DNA of 64,000 nucleotides from Effrenium voratum (GCA_963377175.1 CAUJNA010001502.1:178501-242500), one strand, 5' to 3'; counted from the first letter of the stretch, positions 45,801 to 53,892 are shown. Made by a program: numbers and translations. The notes: generated by a model not told the origin, from the letters alone.

Positions 45801-48800
45801 CTGTCCGCTCTCTGCCGGGCAACATGTGTTAAGAGAGAGTTCAAGCTAACTGCGAAAGTTTGCATTTCGACATCTGTTTCGTGATCTTTCTCACCTCTTC
45901 TTTTCAAACAGGACTGCTCGATGCAACAAAGTTCGCGGCAGCTTCGCACGCTGCAGCGCAAGCACGCGGATGCGCACCACTTATCCCACTTTGGCCGCCT
46001 GCGCAAGCGCCCATGATGGCTCCGTTTCCCCACAATCAAATGTGTCTCTTTCCCTGTGTTTTTCCAAGTGTGTGTGTGTGTGTGTGTGTGTCTTGGTTCC
46101 CTTGGCTTTAATACGGGCGCCTTTCCTGGCAACAAGGGGTGGGGCCCCCCATCTCAGCCCGCTGTAACCCTTGTTCGCGACGTACATTGTGTAGTGCCCC
46201 GTCTCAGTAGAGTCAAGAGGATGCTTCAGATTAGTCATCTTTGGATGCTGCTGGAGGGGCATTGTCTCCGCGAATAATGCTTAACAACAGCCGCCAAAAA
46301 ACAACCCAACCCAACCACCCTCCGCTTGTTAGCGCTTGACTGGGCTTCCAGCCGTCCAGCTCTGCCACAACTGCCTGCACGGCGAGAAGAGAACCTCAGC
46401 TGCGAGGGAGGGCCATCTTCGGCAGACATCCGGGGCCTGGTTCCAAAAGCAAACCGGAGGAAGAACACCATTTAAGCGCCCGATCCTTGCCGTGTGAGGG
46501 TTGTCCACCAAACCTGCCGCGGGGGCCAAGCGGGGTTGGAACTCTCTCTCTGCGTAGAGACAGAGAGTCAAGATTCTGCAGTTTGGGCCTAGCTGGGCAT
46601 TGCAAACATGTAAAATCTCTCCCAACAATTCACGCGCTCATCGTTTCAACGCCAAATGACCTCCGCCCAATACCCGCCGAGGCTTGATTCTACCAGGGCC
46701 GCGGCTCATCAGTGAAGAGTATGAGCTACAATCCAAACTGGCCCGACTGGTTATTGACCATGCCTCACCGCCTTGCAGGTGGCGAAGCAGAGCGCTGCTT
46801 CGGGCCAGCTCCGCCCGCTCCGCAGCCTAAAGCTCTGCGGCGCAAGTGCTGCGCATCCCAGGGCAAAGCCGGTTGCTTTGTTGAAGCACGCGCGCAGGAT
46901 TTGCATCTAATAATGCGTTCAAGAGCCCCGAAAGGTCTGGAACCAACATGTCTCGCGAGAATCCCAAGCATGCGCCAATTTGCAGCATATGCAATTTTGT
47001 TGCACGCTGATCAAGAAGCGCGCGCCCAGACGGACTTCTGAGCCTTGTAGCGTAGGCCCCTCACGTTTTTTGTTACAAGCCGCAATCCCCCCTCGCATCC
47101 CCTCAGCACATCACAAACACAAAACGCATCACAGCGTATTAGCGTCAGACACTGCCACCATCAGCAAGGACGAATTCAAGTTTAATGATTTGTTTGAGTT
47201 TGCTTACTCATATTCTTGTCAAAAGTGGCTGTAGCCAACACAATGACCACAGGTCCAGACAACAGCAACATTTACTTCCAAGGGCAACCCTTGCAACAAA
47301 TTGCACCAGAACAGCGTGTGAACTGAACCGGCAAGCGGTATGAATTCGGTTCGCCAAAAAGTGCTGTTGCTGCAAATTATCGCCGTTTCGCTTTTGCAAA
47401 TTTGGACGTTGCAGTTGTCTGTTTCTTCAAGAGCTGCAGTGGGAAGCCCCGTTGCAACTCAGAAATTGACGCTTTGCAGGTCTGTGCAGCACAAGGCAAG
47501 GAAATCCAGCAGCCACGCGGCAGCAACTGCTGAAGTGGCAATTTCATTGCAACACATTTTTGTGTGTTGCTTTGGTTCCCCCATCTTTCCTCCTTTCAGA
47601 AAGCGCGTGCCTTTAACCACTATGCAACTAATTACTGCCCCTGTGAAGTGTCGAAGGCTTGTCACGCCAAACATGCGGCACAAATGGTCTCAGGAGCTTA
47701 GCAAACAACACTTGACGTTGTGTGACGTCTGAAACCATTGAAGATCTTACCACTCCCACTGCGAGTTCTGCTTGACATGATTGCGACCTTCACTAGAAAA
47801 AACAAAGTTTTCGTATGCTGCGAAGTCAAGTGCAGCACGTCCGAACAGCAAATTGTAACCAACATACTAGCACGAAGAACAAGCCCCACAGGACCACAAA
47901 TATGAACCCCGATGCTGAAAAGAGGAAAAGCGCAGCTTGTATCAAAATACGCTGTTTCAAATTATAAGATGGTTGTGCCCGACACTGCTGAAATTATGCA
48001 CATTTGGAAGATGCAGGCATACAGAATATACACATACATACACGTTTGTATGTTATTCTAAAAACTGCATTCCTTGAAAGGGGGCGGGTCGTGCAAGGCG
48101 CCCCGAGCGCCGCAAGAACTTGCCAGAAGCTCTTGCAGGAGCGCCAGAGCCGACCGAGAGTACTCTGCAGGTCTTTGCCTGGGATATCGTGCCAAAGCCA
48201 GCCGGCGCAATGAAGCCAAATGGTCATGGACCCCTGGGGGGGGATTGTCCTAGGGCTGTCCCTAGGATAAGCCAAGGATAAGCCCTTAAGCTTAATAAGG
48301 CCTTAAGGGGTTCAAAAGGGATCAACGTCCAAGAACTTTTCCAGCATACCCTTTGAGCATACTTCGGACCCCTTGTGAAAGGAATCCCTAGCTTCATGGC
48401 AACGACCTTTGAGGTGAACTGCTTTGCCTTTCTGTTTCCATGTTTCTGTTCGAATGTGGCGTGGCCCCCCAGTTGCCCCAGCCGGACCCCGGTGGATTCC
48501 TGGATCTTTTTGGGGCTGGAGCCCCATAGATACGTCTCAGTCCCAACGGCCTGTGCTTTTTTTTTCTCCCGGGGGGGGGGGGGGGGGTGGTGGAGCGAGC
48601 CCGGTTCGCCAACAGCAGCCCTGTTGGGCTGATGTTTGGTTGTGAGCCTGGCTGAACTATGTTGGCAGAAATCTATCCCTCCCCTCTGAACAAAGCTGGC
48701 GTCTCCTCCAATCTGATGTTAGGTTTAAGTTCAACATAGGGACTATAGTCTGAACGGCGTCCAGGCCAACATTTGGGCTAGGGATCAACATTTGAGGTTA

Positions 48801-51086
48801 TGTCCCAGACTTTCAGATATGGACAAAAACGTAGATTTAAAGTATGTTTGGTTGGTTGTTGGCTGTTTGGCTTGCTGCTTGACCTTGTTTGGCTGGCTGG
48901 TTACTCACTTGCCCACGGCCCACCTTTTGACCTTTTTGCTCCATTTGTAGTCATGGCCCTCAAAGGTGATCACCTTTTTGTTTCTGTATCCAGAGGCAAC
49001 TGAGCAAGAGGACGCCACCCCTTCCGGGCTCCCCAATTTTGAGAAGCACCCACTACCCGCGAAAGGAAATTGAGAGCTTGACCTCGGGATTTGTCCAAGA
49101 ACTGTCCAGCATACCTTTTGAGCATGACCCCAACCTTCCCCCTTCAAGCAGAAAGAAAGAAAAACAAGAAGCCAAAGCAGTTTCCCCTCCGGTTGTTGAC
49201 ATGGAAGCTAGGAAAATGGTCAAGGAATGGTATTCCAGGACCCCGCCCGTGAGGTTCGACGTTTGCGGATGGGTACGAGAAGCAGTAGACCAATCACCCA
49301 GGAAGAAAAATGAATTCTGTCTCGACAAGGACCACGCCACCATACAAGGGAAACACGTGACAGGTGAAGAAGTGGGCAGTGGTCAAGAGTAAGCTTTGGG
49401 CCAGAGTATCAACGGCATGAATCAATGAGCCACATGATGTTCTGGTAGGAACTTCTACACGGTAAACGGCTTGACTACAGAAAAACCGTTCACCACTTCA
49501 AGGCACCAGGCAAATGGCTTGAGGTAAGAACGTATGCAGTCAGCCGTGAGTGAACAATAACTCAAAGGCTAGCCTTTTGGAAGCCTGACTATATCGTAAC
49601 AAAGGCTCAGTTGAGTGCGATTGGGCGAGGACCCAACCAAGCGTTTGGGGCGTCATGGACAAACGAAGGTCAGCAAATTGCGGGGGAGGAACTGGAGGTC
49701 AACAAAACGCGCTTGGACTTAGACATGTTCTCCCCAGCCCATTGGCTTTGGCCTCTTATTCCGAGCCGCTCACCGTCAGAAAAATCACGGGCCTTGCAAG
49801 GTCATTGCTTGGCGGGGCTGCGGTTGAAATCAGATTTGAAACACCAACAAAAAAACAATCCCTCCCCCCGAAAATGGTCAAACAGATTTAATAGTCTTTC
49901 CAGTTATGGATTCTGCGTACCTAAGAGGCATCAACATCAGGTTGGAGCAAAAGTTTCATGTTCAGCCAAAAACCTGCAAATCGAGACGAAGCCTTCGCGA
50001 ATGGATTCGATGCACAAAATGCAACACTTCACGGGCGAAAAGGGGCAAGTGAAGAACACCCAGGGTAAAAAGTCCAGTCTGGCCATGCAAAATTTTCCGG
50101 TCAACCCCTGGTTTTGGGGAAGTGAAACCTGAGTTCTTGTTGAGGGTACATGCGAAACCAGCGCTAATGCCTAAACCAAGCCAAGCCAGCTGTTAGAGGA
50201 AAGCAAATAAATGGATGTGCACCCAGTTCCGTTCACATGAATCACCAGCTGAGCTGAGCCACAAGATCGAACCGGCTGACAAGTGCGGCTGGTTAGATGG
50301 CACCACACAATAAGCTTTCGCAATTTCTCTCCAACCCGCTCATTTGTGTATGTGCCTTTTGGACCCCCAAAGATGGTGGGCTTTCCTTTTGGTTTCCCTT
50401 TAAAAACCACCAACAAAGGGGTACCGCACCCTCAAAAAAAGACATTAACCTTGCCCTTTGGTTGGCCCAAGCCTAAGATACCCCACAAAAAGTATGGTCA
50501 CATGCTGAGCACATCTGAGCACTATAATTAGCTAACCGTATGCTCAACGATCTGCGACAAAGAACCTGCTGCTGCTAAATGTGAACCCGCAGTGCTAAAC
50601 CCGTCCCACTGTCCCACTAATAGGCGGGGGGGGTGTCGGGCCCCACAAAAGTGGTCCGGATTCCCACTACAGGAACCCCCCATGTGAATCCACATCAACT
50701 AGCGGCTTGGTTCCCACAATCTGCGAACCTCATTCCTGGGTTGGCCAACATAAAGAAGAAGCTGAAGCCCGGGAACTCCACAATCTAAGGGTTGATTCCT
50801 AATTCTCTTCATCCATCTTTAGTTTTTTCAGGGTGTTGACCTACTTTTTGAACAGAAGGATCCCAGAAGAAAATGGGGAAGGAATACCCTCCCTCCAACA
50901 ATCATGGAAGGAATACCCTCCAACAATCATGGAAGGAAAGGCGAACACATTTGTTCGGCCGGCCAACTTGCGGCTGAAGAAAAACAACGGCCTCAGCAGG
51001 CGGCACAGCCGGAACTCGCCGGGTACCACGCCCGCGGTGTTCACGCAAGCTACCAGGCAGTCCAGCAGCGACAAGCAAACCAAGAC
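18775..51086 (-). CDS. Two-pore cation channel, TPC family (gene B), 5' incomplete
   Basis: About twenty short exons on the minus strand spell a two-repeat voltage-gated cation channel. Seen in order: S3-S4 of repeat I, the S4-S5 helix, S5 (VLFFMWMAIVVF), pore helix and filter I (FTTANFPDVMMPSY), S6 (CLYLLNNILLASVYNAY), a charged inter-repeat linker, S1 to S4-S5 of repeat II, an extracellular loop (EQLFGGK), filter II (MVVNNWFVI), the final S6 (LANLIVLNILLALIIDT) and an acidic serine-rich tail with a TGA stop. TAN and VNN filter motifs are hallmarks of TPCs, which are endolysosomal or vacuolar Ca2+/Na+ channels. The inner membrane location here is inferred from the family. Phases agree at nearly every join. 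The N-terminus, S1-S2 of repeat I and part of S5 in repeat II were not found. A four-repeat calcium or sodium channel is less likely because only two pores are present. Confidence 0.9.
20153..20191. repeat. Tandem duplication
   Basis: GACCCCTTTCTCGGGTCC occurs twice in a row. Confidence 0.8.
20967..21061 (-). CDS. Gene B exon: acidic C-terminal tail
   Basis: CTTAG precedes RVRAAGSNPREEMESDDTE then AAEESPAWKPSQ. The best end is a GC donor in phase 1, which fits the terminal exon at 18863. If not spliced there, the frame stays open to a TGA at 20890, giving an alternative, longer tail. Confidence 0.6.
21634..21738 (-). CDS. Gene B exon: last S6 and start of tail
   Basis: TTCAG precedes VLANLIVLNILLALIIDTAL then AVREEPRGGFPPPDG. 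LANLIVLNILLALIID is the intracellular half of the final S6 in this channel class. GT donor after GGG (21633) in phase 0. This does not match phase 2 of the next exon found, so a small tail exon may be missing. Confidence 0.9.
22094..22126 (-). CDS. Gene B micro-exon (33 bases): start of last S6
   Basis: The frame reads VYASLFFVSFF, exactly 11 codons between GAG and a GC donor. Joined to the next exon it gives a continuous S6 helix, SLFFVSFFVLANLIVLNILL. Confidence 0.8.
22557..22633 (-). CDS. Gene B exon: repeat II pore and filter
   Basis: The frame reads LVTLFSVMVVNNWFVIAGGF then MAATS. VVNNWFVI is selectivity filter II of TPCs. CCAG acceptor; GT donor after TCC. The open frame extends upstream of the acceptor as GGVHDAPG, which would also suit a pore helix, so the start may lie up to 24 bases earlier. 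Confidence 0.9.
23130..23702. repeat. Segment bounded by CTAGCGC clusters
   Basis: CTAGCGC occurs at both ends and in a triple cluster (TGCTAGCGCGGTGCTAGCGC then AGAGCTAGCGC, 23393-23425). Between them GCAGCACTTTCGC and GCAATGCTTTCGG repeat. No open frame of interest. Confidence 0.55.
23821..23865 (+). repeat. Left inverted copy of a TA/C-run motif
   Basis: CCATATATATATATATACCC followed by a C run, then CATGGACCCTGGTTTGG. The reverse complement is at 25465-25512. Confidence 0.75.
24075..24160. repeat. Long imperfect hairpin
   Basis: TATGGGATTCAAGATTCAAG at the left pairs with CTTGAATCTTGAATATTGAA and GAATCTCATAA at the right. A related hairpin is at 53893-54016 (GAGATTCAAGATT, AATCTTGAAACTTGAATCTC). 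Confidence 0.7.
24236..24500. repeat. Degenerate tandem repeat, about 120 bases
   Basis: CAATCCAGTGGTAACGGATG (24243) and CAATCCAGTGGTAAAGCACT (24360) begin two copies that share AACTTGAA, CCAGGAT and GAATC landmarks. A partial third begins near 24474. Confidence 0.6.
25465..25512 (-). repeat. Right inverted copy of a TA/C-run motif
   Basis: AAACCAGGGTCCATGGGGGG, a G run, then TTGCATATATATATATATAT and GG. Together with 23821-23865 it bounds an AT-rich block. Confidence 0.75.
25956..26000 (-). CDS. Gene B probable exon: acidic turret before filter II
   Basis: TTTGCAG precedes RDEEDSCKSRLDEI plus G. The joins give SQCRDEEDSCKSRLDEIG and then LVTLFSVMVV. Two cysteines seven residues apart could close a small loop. 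Phases agree on both sides. The frame runs on to a TGA at 25929 (SRSTKASDR-stop), so this could instead be a 3' end of something else, but its position inside gene B makes an exon more likely. Confidence 0.55.
26133..26199 (-). CDS. Gene B exon: repeat II loop after S5
   Basis: The frame reads EQLFGGKMTRQNLQGTTYAA then SQ. The EQLFGG motif marks the end of S5 in TPC repeat II and in related calcium channels. The GC donor in phase 1 leaves T, which with GC of the next exon makes a cysteine. Confidence 0.8.
26200..28678. other. Intron region that should hold the rest of S5
   Basis: The channel needs roughly 10-20 more residues between GLLLLM (28679) and EQLFGG (26199). No convincing small exon was found. 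A hydrophobic minus-strand stretch near 27060 (WHIAGILPAGLLAACICIS) is not GC3-rich and does not look like S5. Confidence 0.5.
28048..28117. mobile_element. Element related to family 3
   Basis: TTTGGACAAGTGAGCC and TTTGGACAAGTGGCCC occur as two direct copies about 50 bases apart, in the intron between the S4 and loop exons of gene B. They match one end of family 3. Confidence 0.45.
28679..28804 (-). CDS. Gene B exon: repeat II S4 and S4-S5 linker
   Basis: The frame reads VLALHISRLICLSNYITPFR then YLVSLMARLAPVYHRTGL and LLLM. Only three or four arginines lie in and just after S4, with serine, leucine and asparagine at intervening positions. A TPC that depends on voltage usually has two or three regularly spaced arginines here. 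CAG acceptor, GT donor. The rest of S5 should follow downstream but was not found. Confidence 0.85.
29636..29717 (-). CDS. Gene B exon: repeat II S2-S3
   Basis: TTTTCAG precedes YWNRRPYRNRFDFFSIFAL then LLLEICMM. The NRFDF motif at the start of S3 is widely conserved in voltage-gated cation channels. The donor is GT after ATGATG, phase 0. Confidence 0.9.
29834..29930. mobile_element. Inverted-repeat element, family 1
   Basis: CTCACTTCCAGAGCGGAATG at the left; CTAAAGTCCATGAAATCGGG then GAGTAAG at the right. In an intron of gene B, 117 bases upstream of the S2-S3 exon. Confidence 0.65.
30194..30255 (-). CDS. Gene B exon: repeat II S2
   Basis: The frame reads ATTVFFGLQMVVQMLVMGPA. It is a clear S2 helix. 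The GT donor leaves AG, which with the G of the next exon makes the arginine of GPARYWNRRPYRNRFDFF, the usual S2-S3 turn of this channel class. Confidence 0.85.
30930..30980. repeat. Dispersed repeat, family 6
   Basis: CTCCCAGTAGTGATAGGTTT, CTATAAAACCAACAGGGAAA. Confidence 0.6.
31205..31290 (+). repeat. Second tRNA-like repeat
   Basis: GGGGTTCAAATCCCCCAACC with the following ACCA closely matches the B box region of the repeat at 38290. The A box side is more diverged. A third, weaker box (GGGGTTCAAACCCCCC) is at 17163. Confidence 0.35.
31651..31715 (-). CDS. Gene B exon: repeat II S1-S2 loop
   Basis: The frame reads GGGGKFRDAPLRAQSIW then FKLLT. The glycine run follows FVSP of S1, and FKLLT leads into ATTVFFGL of S2. 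TCAG acceptor, GC donor, phase 0. Confidence 0.7.
32315..32372 (-). CDS. Gene B exon: repeat II S1
   Basis: The frame reads VTLLEAVLALVQTIIFVSP, a single membrane-spanning helix carrying one glutamate. The acceptor is GAG. The donor is GC in phase 1; a GTAAG donor 4 bases further is also present, but its phase does not fit the next exon. Confidence 0.75.
33700..33798 (-). CDS. Gene B exon: approach to repeat II S1
   Basis: The frame reads ALSNESVYIPMRPVPSLARS then GLGSHVLHFFIHG, exactly 33 codons between a CAG acceptor and a GT donor. It leads straight into the S1 helix of the next exon (HFFIHGVTLLEAVLAL). Confidence 0.7.
34354..34457 (-). mobile_element. Inverted-repeat element, family 4, copy 2
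   Basis: GGGTCAAAACCAATGGGATC through GGGGGTACGGCCTTTGACCC. Read on the minus strand it aligns with 18357-18463 over its whole length, including GGTGCACCA and the AATCCCCA block. It lies in an intron of gene B. Confidence 0.75.
34612..34722. mobile_element. Inverted-repeat element, family 1, with T-rich insertion
   Basis: TCTCGCTTCCTGAGTGGACA and AGTCTAGAAACTCAGGGGTT ends, with a long T-rich run in the interior. A half copy with GGGAACTCAGGGAGTGAGAA lies just upstream at 34468-34509. Confidence 0.65.
35360..35429 (-). CDS. Gene B exon: inter-repeat linker, second part
   Basis: A TTTTGCAG acceptor precedes FSVRLRTEAFNRRQARR then TFTALD. The single C at the start completes a serine codon with AG of the previous exon. 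The helix is strongly basic. It resembles half an EF-hand, but the loop is interrupted by the intron (GC donor after GAT). Confidence 0.7.
38290..38372 (+). repeat. tRNA-like repeat (possible SINE head)
   Basis: TGGTTTAGAGG resembles an RNA polymerase III A box and AGGTTCAAATCCCC a B box, about 40 bases apart. GGTGGTT near the start pairs with AACCACC at the end, as an acceptor stem would. The D and anticodon arms do not fold properly, so this is not a working tRNA but probably a tRNA-derived repeat. Confidence 0.4.
38486..38540. repeat. CT microsatellite
   Basis: CTCTCTCT runs broken by single bases, in an intron of gene B. Confidence 0.9.
38804..38869 (-). CDS. Gene B exon: inter-repeat linker
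   Basis: The frame reads KAESIQQAFELLSAANVVTE then E. The pattern of a helix ending in AFELL followed by a short loop recalls the EF-hand-like region between the two TPC repeats, but no calcium-binding loop residues are seen. GC donor in phase 2. Confidence 0.7.
39297..39317. repeat. TA microsatellite
   Basis: About ten TA units in an intron of gene B. Confidence 0.9.
39908..39950. repeat. A-rich tract
   Basis: About 40 bases of nearly pure A broken by one C. On the minus strand it is a T run about 60 bases downstream of the exon end at 40010. It could be the tail of a retroposed sequence, but no body is recognisable. Confidence 0.8.
40010..40056 (-). CDS. Gene B exon: linker after S6 of repeat I
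   Basis: The frame reads EQLKAQLKKYFEQCLG. It is a charged helix, as expected for the cytoplasmic extension of S6. TAG acceptor; GC donor in phase 2 joining to GKAESIQQAF. A family 2 inverted-repeat element starts only 14 bases upstream of the acceptor side. Confidence 0.75.
40070..40192. mobile_element. Inverted-repeat element, family 2, beside an exon
   Basis: TCATGTTGACCCCATATTTA and TTCAATTTGGGGTCAACGGT are inverted ends. GGGGAATCATCACTTTTGAA is the family core. The left end is 14 bases from the start of the gene B exon at 40056. Confidence 0.8.
41076..41142 (-). CDS. Gene B exon: repeat I S6
   Basis: The frame reads YLVVCLYLLNNILLASVY then NAYK. LLNNILLASVYNAY is S6 of TPC repeat I, including the asparagine and valine positions of the gate region. 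The best join to the next exon needs a GA donor after AAG (41075), giving NAYKEQLKAQLKK. GA donors are known in dinoflagellates, but this one is inferred. Confidence 0.8.
41700..41788. mobile_element. Inverted-repeat element, family 5, copy 2
   Basis: Left end CAAGTAGGTTACACCTTATC; right end TAACCATGGTTGGAACCTAC then TTACTAAG. The shared inner motif is GGTCCCCTTGTAACCATGGTT. Lies 315 bases left of the repeat I pore exon at 42103. Confidence 0.6.
42039..42103 (-). CDS. Gene B exon: repeat I pore helix and filter
   Basis: The frame reads LRWILFTTANFPDVMMPSYS then DE. FTTANFPDVMMP is the conserved first pore of TPCs, with TAN as selectivity filter I. CTTCAG acceptor; GC donor in phase 2, which makes the glutamate codon at the join with the S6 exon. 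Confidence 0.9.
43743..43784 (-). CDS. Gene B exon: repeat I S5
   Basis: The frame reads VCVLFFMWMAIVVF, with ARSDEG following in the same frame. This matches the S5 signature of TPC repeat I. The likely donor is GC directly after VVF; a GT donor 7 bases later is the alternative, which would keep ARS. A short exon between S5 and the pore may be missing. Confidence 0.8.
44777..44803. repeat. TA microsatellite
   Basis: TATATATA run ending in ATAAATAGA; a looser TA stretch precedes it at 44720. Confidence 0.85.
45598..45617. repeat. GA microsatellite
   Basis: About nine GA units. Confidence 0.9.
46070..46092. repeat. GT microsatellite
   Basis: About eleven GT units. Confidence 0.9.
48114..48178 (-). 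CDS. Gene B exon: repeat I S4-S5 linker
   Basis: The frame reads KDLQSTLGRLWRSCKSFWQ and possibly VL. It is an amphipathic basic helix, which fits the S4-S5 linker that couples voltage sensor to pore. The acceptor is CCCAG. The donor is either GT after the CAA codon (48120) or GC after CTT (48114); both keep phase 0. Confidence 0.75.
48570..48588 (+). repeat. Poly-G run
   Basis: Seventeen or more G bases in a row; length may be inaccurate in the assembly. Confidence 0.85.
49039..49392 (+). other. Forward open frame of 117 codons in an intron of gene B
   Basis: The frame contains VVDMEARKMVKEWYSRTPPV and DVCGWVREAVDQ, which read like protein, on the strand opposite to the channel. Part of it (49095-49125) repeats a stretch at 48332-48361, so it belongs to a repeated element. 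Possibly a remnant of a mobile element; no domain recognised. Confidence 0.25.
50585..50700. mobile_element. Inverted-repeat element, family 2, diverged
   Basis: TAAACCCGTCCCACTGTCCC, CACAAAAGTGGTCCGGATTC and AACCCCCCATGTGAATCC follow the family order, but the GTTGACCCC termini are lost. Confidence 0.5.
50888..50936. repeat. Tandem duplication
   Basis: CCTCCAACAATCATGGAAGG occurs twice, separated by AATACC. Confidence 0.85.
50960..51086 (-). CDS. Gene B exon: repeat I S3-S4
   Basis: The frame reads VLVCLSLLDCLVACVNTAG, then GEFRLCRLLRPLFFFSRK. It is a hydrophobic helix with an aspartate followed by an arginine-bearing helix, as in S3 and S4 of TPC repeat I. CAG acceptor; GC donor in phase 1 that joins to the next exon as LAGKDLQ. 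Confidence 0.8.
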
Positions 51087-53569
51087 CTGACCATTGGGGC
51101 TGGGGGAGAGGGATTCGGCCCCATGAGACCAGGTCTTTGGGCTCACCAATTCTTGGCTTTGTGCTGGGGATCCTGATTTTTAATCAGCTGGTAAGGCACT
51201 CATTTGTACTGACCCCAAACACATGGCTTGAGATGACTTTCCGAGCAAGCCGGGACGGCCAAACTTGTTGCTTTCCACCAACATGTTCTTCCCAACATGC
51301 AAGGCCAAGAACTGGGGAAGTGAGGAATTTTTCATGGTTGTCAGGCCCCCCCAAAGACCCAAAGACCCACAGACCCAAAGAGAGGGCGCCCAAAAAAAGG
51401 AACCCTCTCTAGCCCCTAATAGGCCTTATGGGTCGCTATTAGCCCCTATTGGGATTGGGGGGCCCATATTGGGAGGGCCCTTGAGAACTTTGAGAACCAT
51501 ACTGATAGTAAGGAAACCAGGTGGGAATGAAGCTCAAGGAATCAAATGACGCGTTGGCGCAACAAACCGCAAGGAGATTCAGGTCGTTGCATGAGCACAA
51601 CAACCCAAACCAATTACTCTGTATACATATGAGGTGGGGATGAACTTCAAGTGGAAATGGACCCTTTGGTGGAGATGTACATGGACATGACAAGGTTTAC
51701 AGGTTCTGCCCCTCCCGACTATAGTGCATAAACTGGACACAAAGCATTCTTTGGTGGACATTTACGTGCGGCTTTATGTCCAAGAATCACTTTTGAGGGG
51801 GATTTCTGATGTTCATTCATAGCAAGGTCCTCGTGTGCGCTTGGGTCACACTGAGCCAAGTGTGTAAAATAGGATGCCTGGAAAATACTTTTTGTAAGCA
51901 ACAGCTTGCCCCACCCCTTCTCGGCTTTCTTTTGGGGAAATCAAACAATACAGGCTGTTTAGCGCTCTGCGACCACATGCAAAATGAGACTTGGCCGGCA
52001 AGTGGGCCAACGCGTTCTTTCCAAAAGGTGACTAAACAAAGGGCTTTTCAAGAGTCCCGTCCATGAAGCACTCTTCAAATCTAACTGACGTGGAGCTTCC
52101 TGGAGTTCCAAAGGCTTCTCAGGCGATCCAAGCACGAACCCCCCCAGGTGGCACCCCTGCGCCCAAAGGACTTGGATAAAACCACCAGGTCCAACCTCAA
52201 ATCGACCCAGATGGAAACCAAAGGCCAAAGCAAAGGCTCAGGACGGAGAGAAAAAGAAGAAGAAAAAAACCATTCCCAATCACGAACGGTGGAAAAGGGG
52301 ATGAGTTTGTTTCATGTTTACTGGGCTCTCCTCAGATCCCCCGGACTTTTAGTGGCGTAAATGGAGATCCCCGATAGGCCCAAAGCTGAAAAGTTCAGGG
52401 GATAGGAAGCACCAAGCTTAGAGGCGAACCCAACGAAGAGGTGGAAAATTCACTGTAGTCCTCTCTTCCCCTTTCTGGAGCGAAGGTGGTCGACTAGTTT
52501 CAATCAATATCCCACCCGATCCATGGTTGTGAGTGGATCCGAACAAAAGTAGTGGTTTGCCACTACTATGGTTTCTGAAAAGAAAAAAAAGAAAAAAAGT
52601 CCAGAAACGTTGCGTGCAGCAACACTGGTTTTTCCAAAAGGTACAGAGTCTAGAAACTCGGGGAGCTTGTGCGACTAATTACTTACCGCTTTGTGATTCC
52701 AAGTGGCAAGATGAAACTCGCCTATTTTCTGCCACGCATAGATACTCGCACAAGTTTTGGCCAAGGCACACCTAAAGAATGTCTCCAGACTCTGGCTCGT
52801 ATTTGGTCAACCTTAAATCGGAAATCAGAAGGAGACCCAATCTCAGGGCCCAAAGGAAACAAGGCGAGGCTGTTCATAGGGTCTAGTAGGGTCGAGTAGG
52901 GTTTAGTATCTCTTTGGGGGAAGTGGGCTCCATCTTAAGAAGCTTTTGGCACAGGATAAATGCAATGAAAGACACATGCAGCCAATTTGCACAAGCCGCT
53001 CACTTTCTAACTCGCTCGTTCAATCTATGTCCGCACGTGAGCACTCAAACCTCCTGATTTGCCTGGTGAAAGGAAAACCGCACAACACCCTGAGGTGCCC
53101 CAACGGACTGTCATCTCACTAGCTACCCTTGCATGATTGATGTGCACTTCTGAACACGGCAGCAAAGACGCGAAAATGGGCGTGTCAAAACGCGCGACCC
53201 GTCTGAACATCTTCGGTAGGACTGTCTGTTCCCTCGCCATGCTGCAAGTCCGTCTTAGTCGCTTTGGTTGCACCACTCCTGGAACAACCCTTGAAATTGC
53301 AACATGAGGTCACCACACACCCAAATGCGCAGGCGGTAGCTTGATCTTTTGAAGCGAGTCCCGAACCCTAGGGCGGCATGACCTTTGCATGGCCCGCATC
53401 TGGCGTCAGAAAATGATACTTCTGATTCTGTTCCATAGCCTACCCTAAAATGCAGAACATGTTTGGACAAAATCCAGCACAATGTACCCCATACTTACCC
53501 ACCCTCAAAAAAAACAGACCCATATCTTAGGGAATGCTCGAAGCGGACTTGCAGCTCGGCCCCAAAAGC

Positions 53570-53650
53570 GGCAGGTAACACGCCCCTCTCACGGAGGTGG
53601 TCGCCACGCCGCCGGCCCTCTGCCGGGGCCCAGGTACCGCTGCAAAAGCG
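53570..53650 (-). other. Second candidate exon upstream of gene B
   Basis: A GC-rich block follows TTTTGCAG at 53639 and ends near a GT at 53580. One frame reads TWAPAEGRRRGDHLRERG, another RYLGPGRGPAAWRPPP. The splice signals and composition are exon-like, but the frame is undecided. Confidence 0.25.
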
Positions 53651-53892
53651 CTGCGCGTACATAGGTAACATTGTTTGTTCAATAATGTATAGATATTATA
53701 TACCTATCGTAGTATATCTATATGAGTACAAATTTGATTTCGGGACCCTTTGGTAGACATCATTTAGGTGGGGATTCTTGTCCACGAAACACTTTTGCAG
53801 TGGTTCTCTATTGAAATTCACAGCCGTATATGTGTAGTCAGAAATTCACACTCCCCCTCGCCAAACCTACCTATATGCAATTTGTCCTTGCT

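Larger units (their letters stand above)
43785..48113. other. Longest intron of gene B
   Basis: About 4.3 kb with TA, GA and GT microsatellites. Minus-strand open frames of about 190-210 codons (44983-46135) have no protein-like features and contain the microsatellites. Nothing else supported. Confidence 0.55.

Noticed and set aside
44983..46135. Two overlapping minus-strand open frames of 193 and 210 codons
   Set aside because: They are the longest frames in the window but have no domain-like pattern, run through microsatellites, and lie inside the longest intron of the channel gene.
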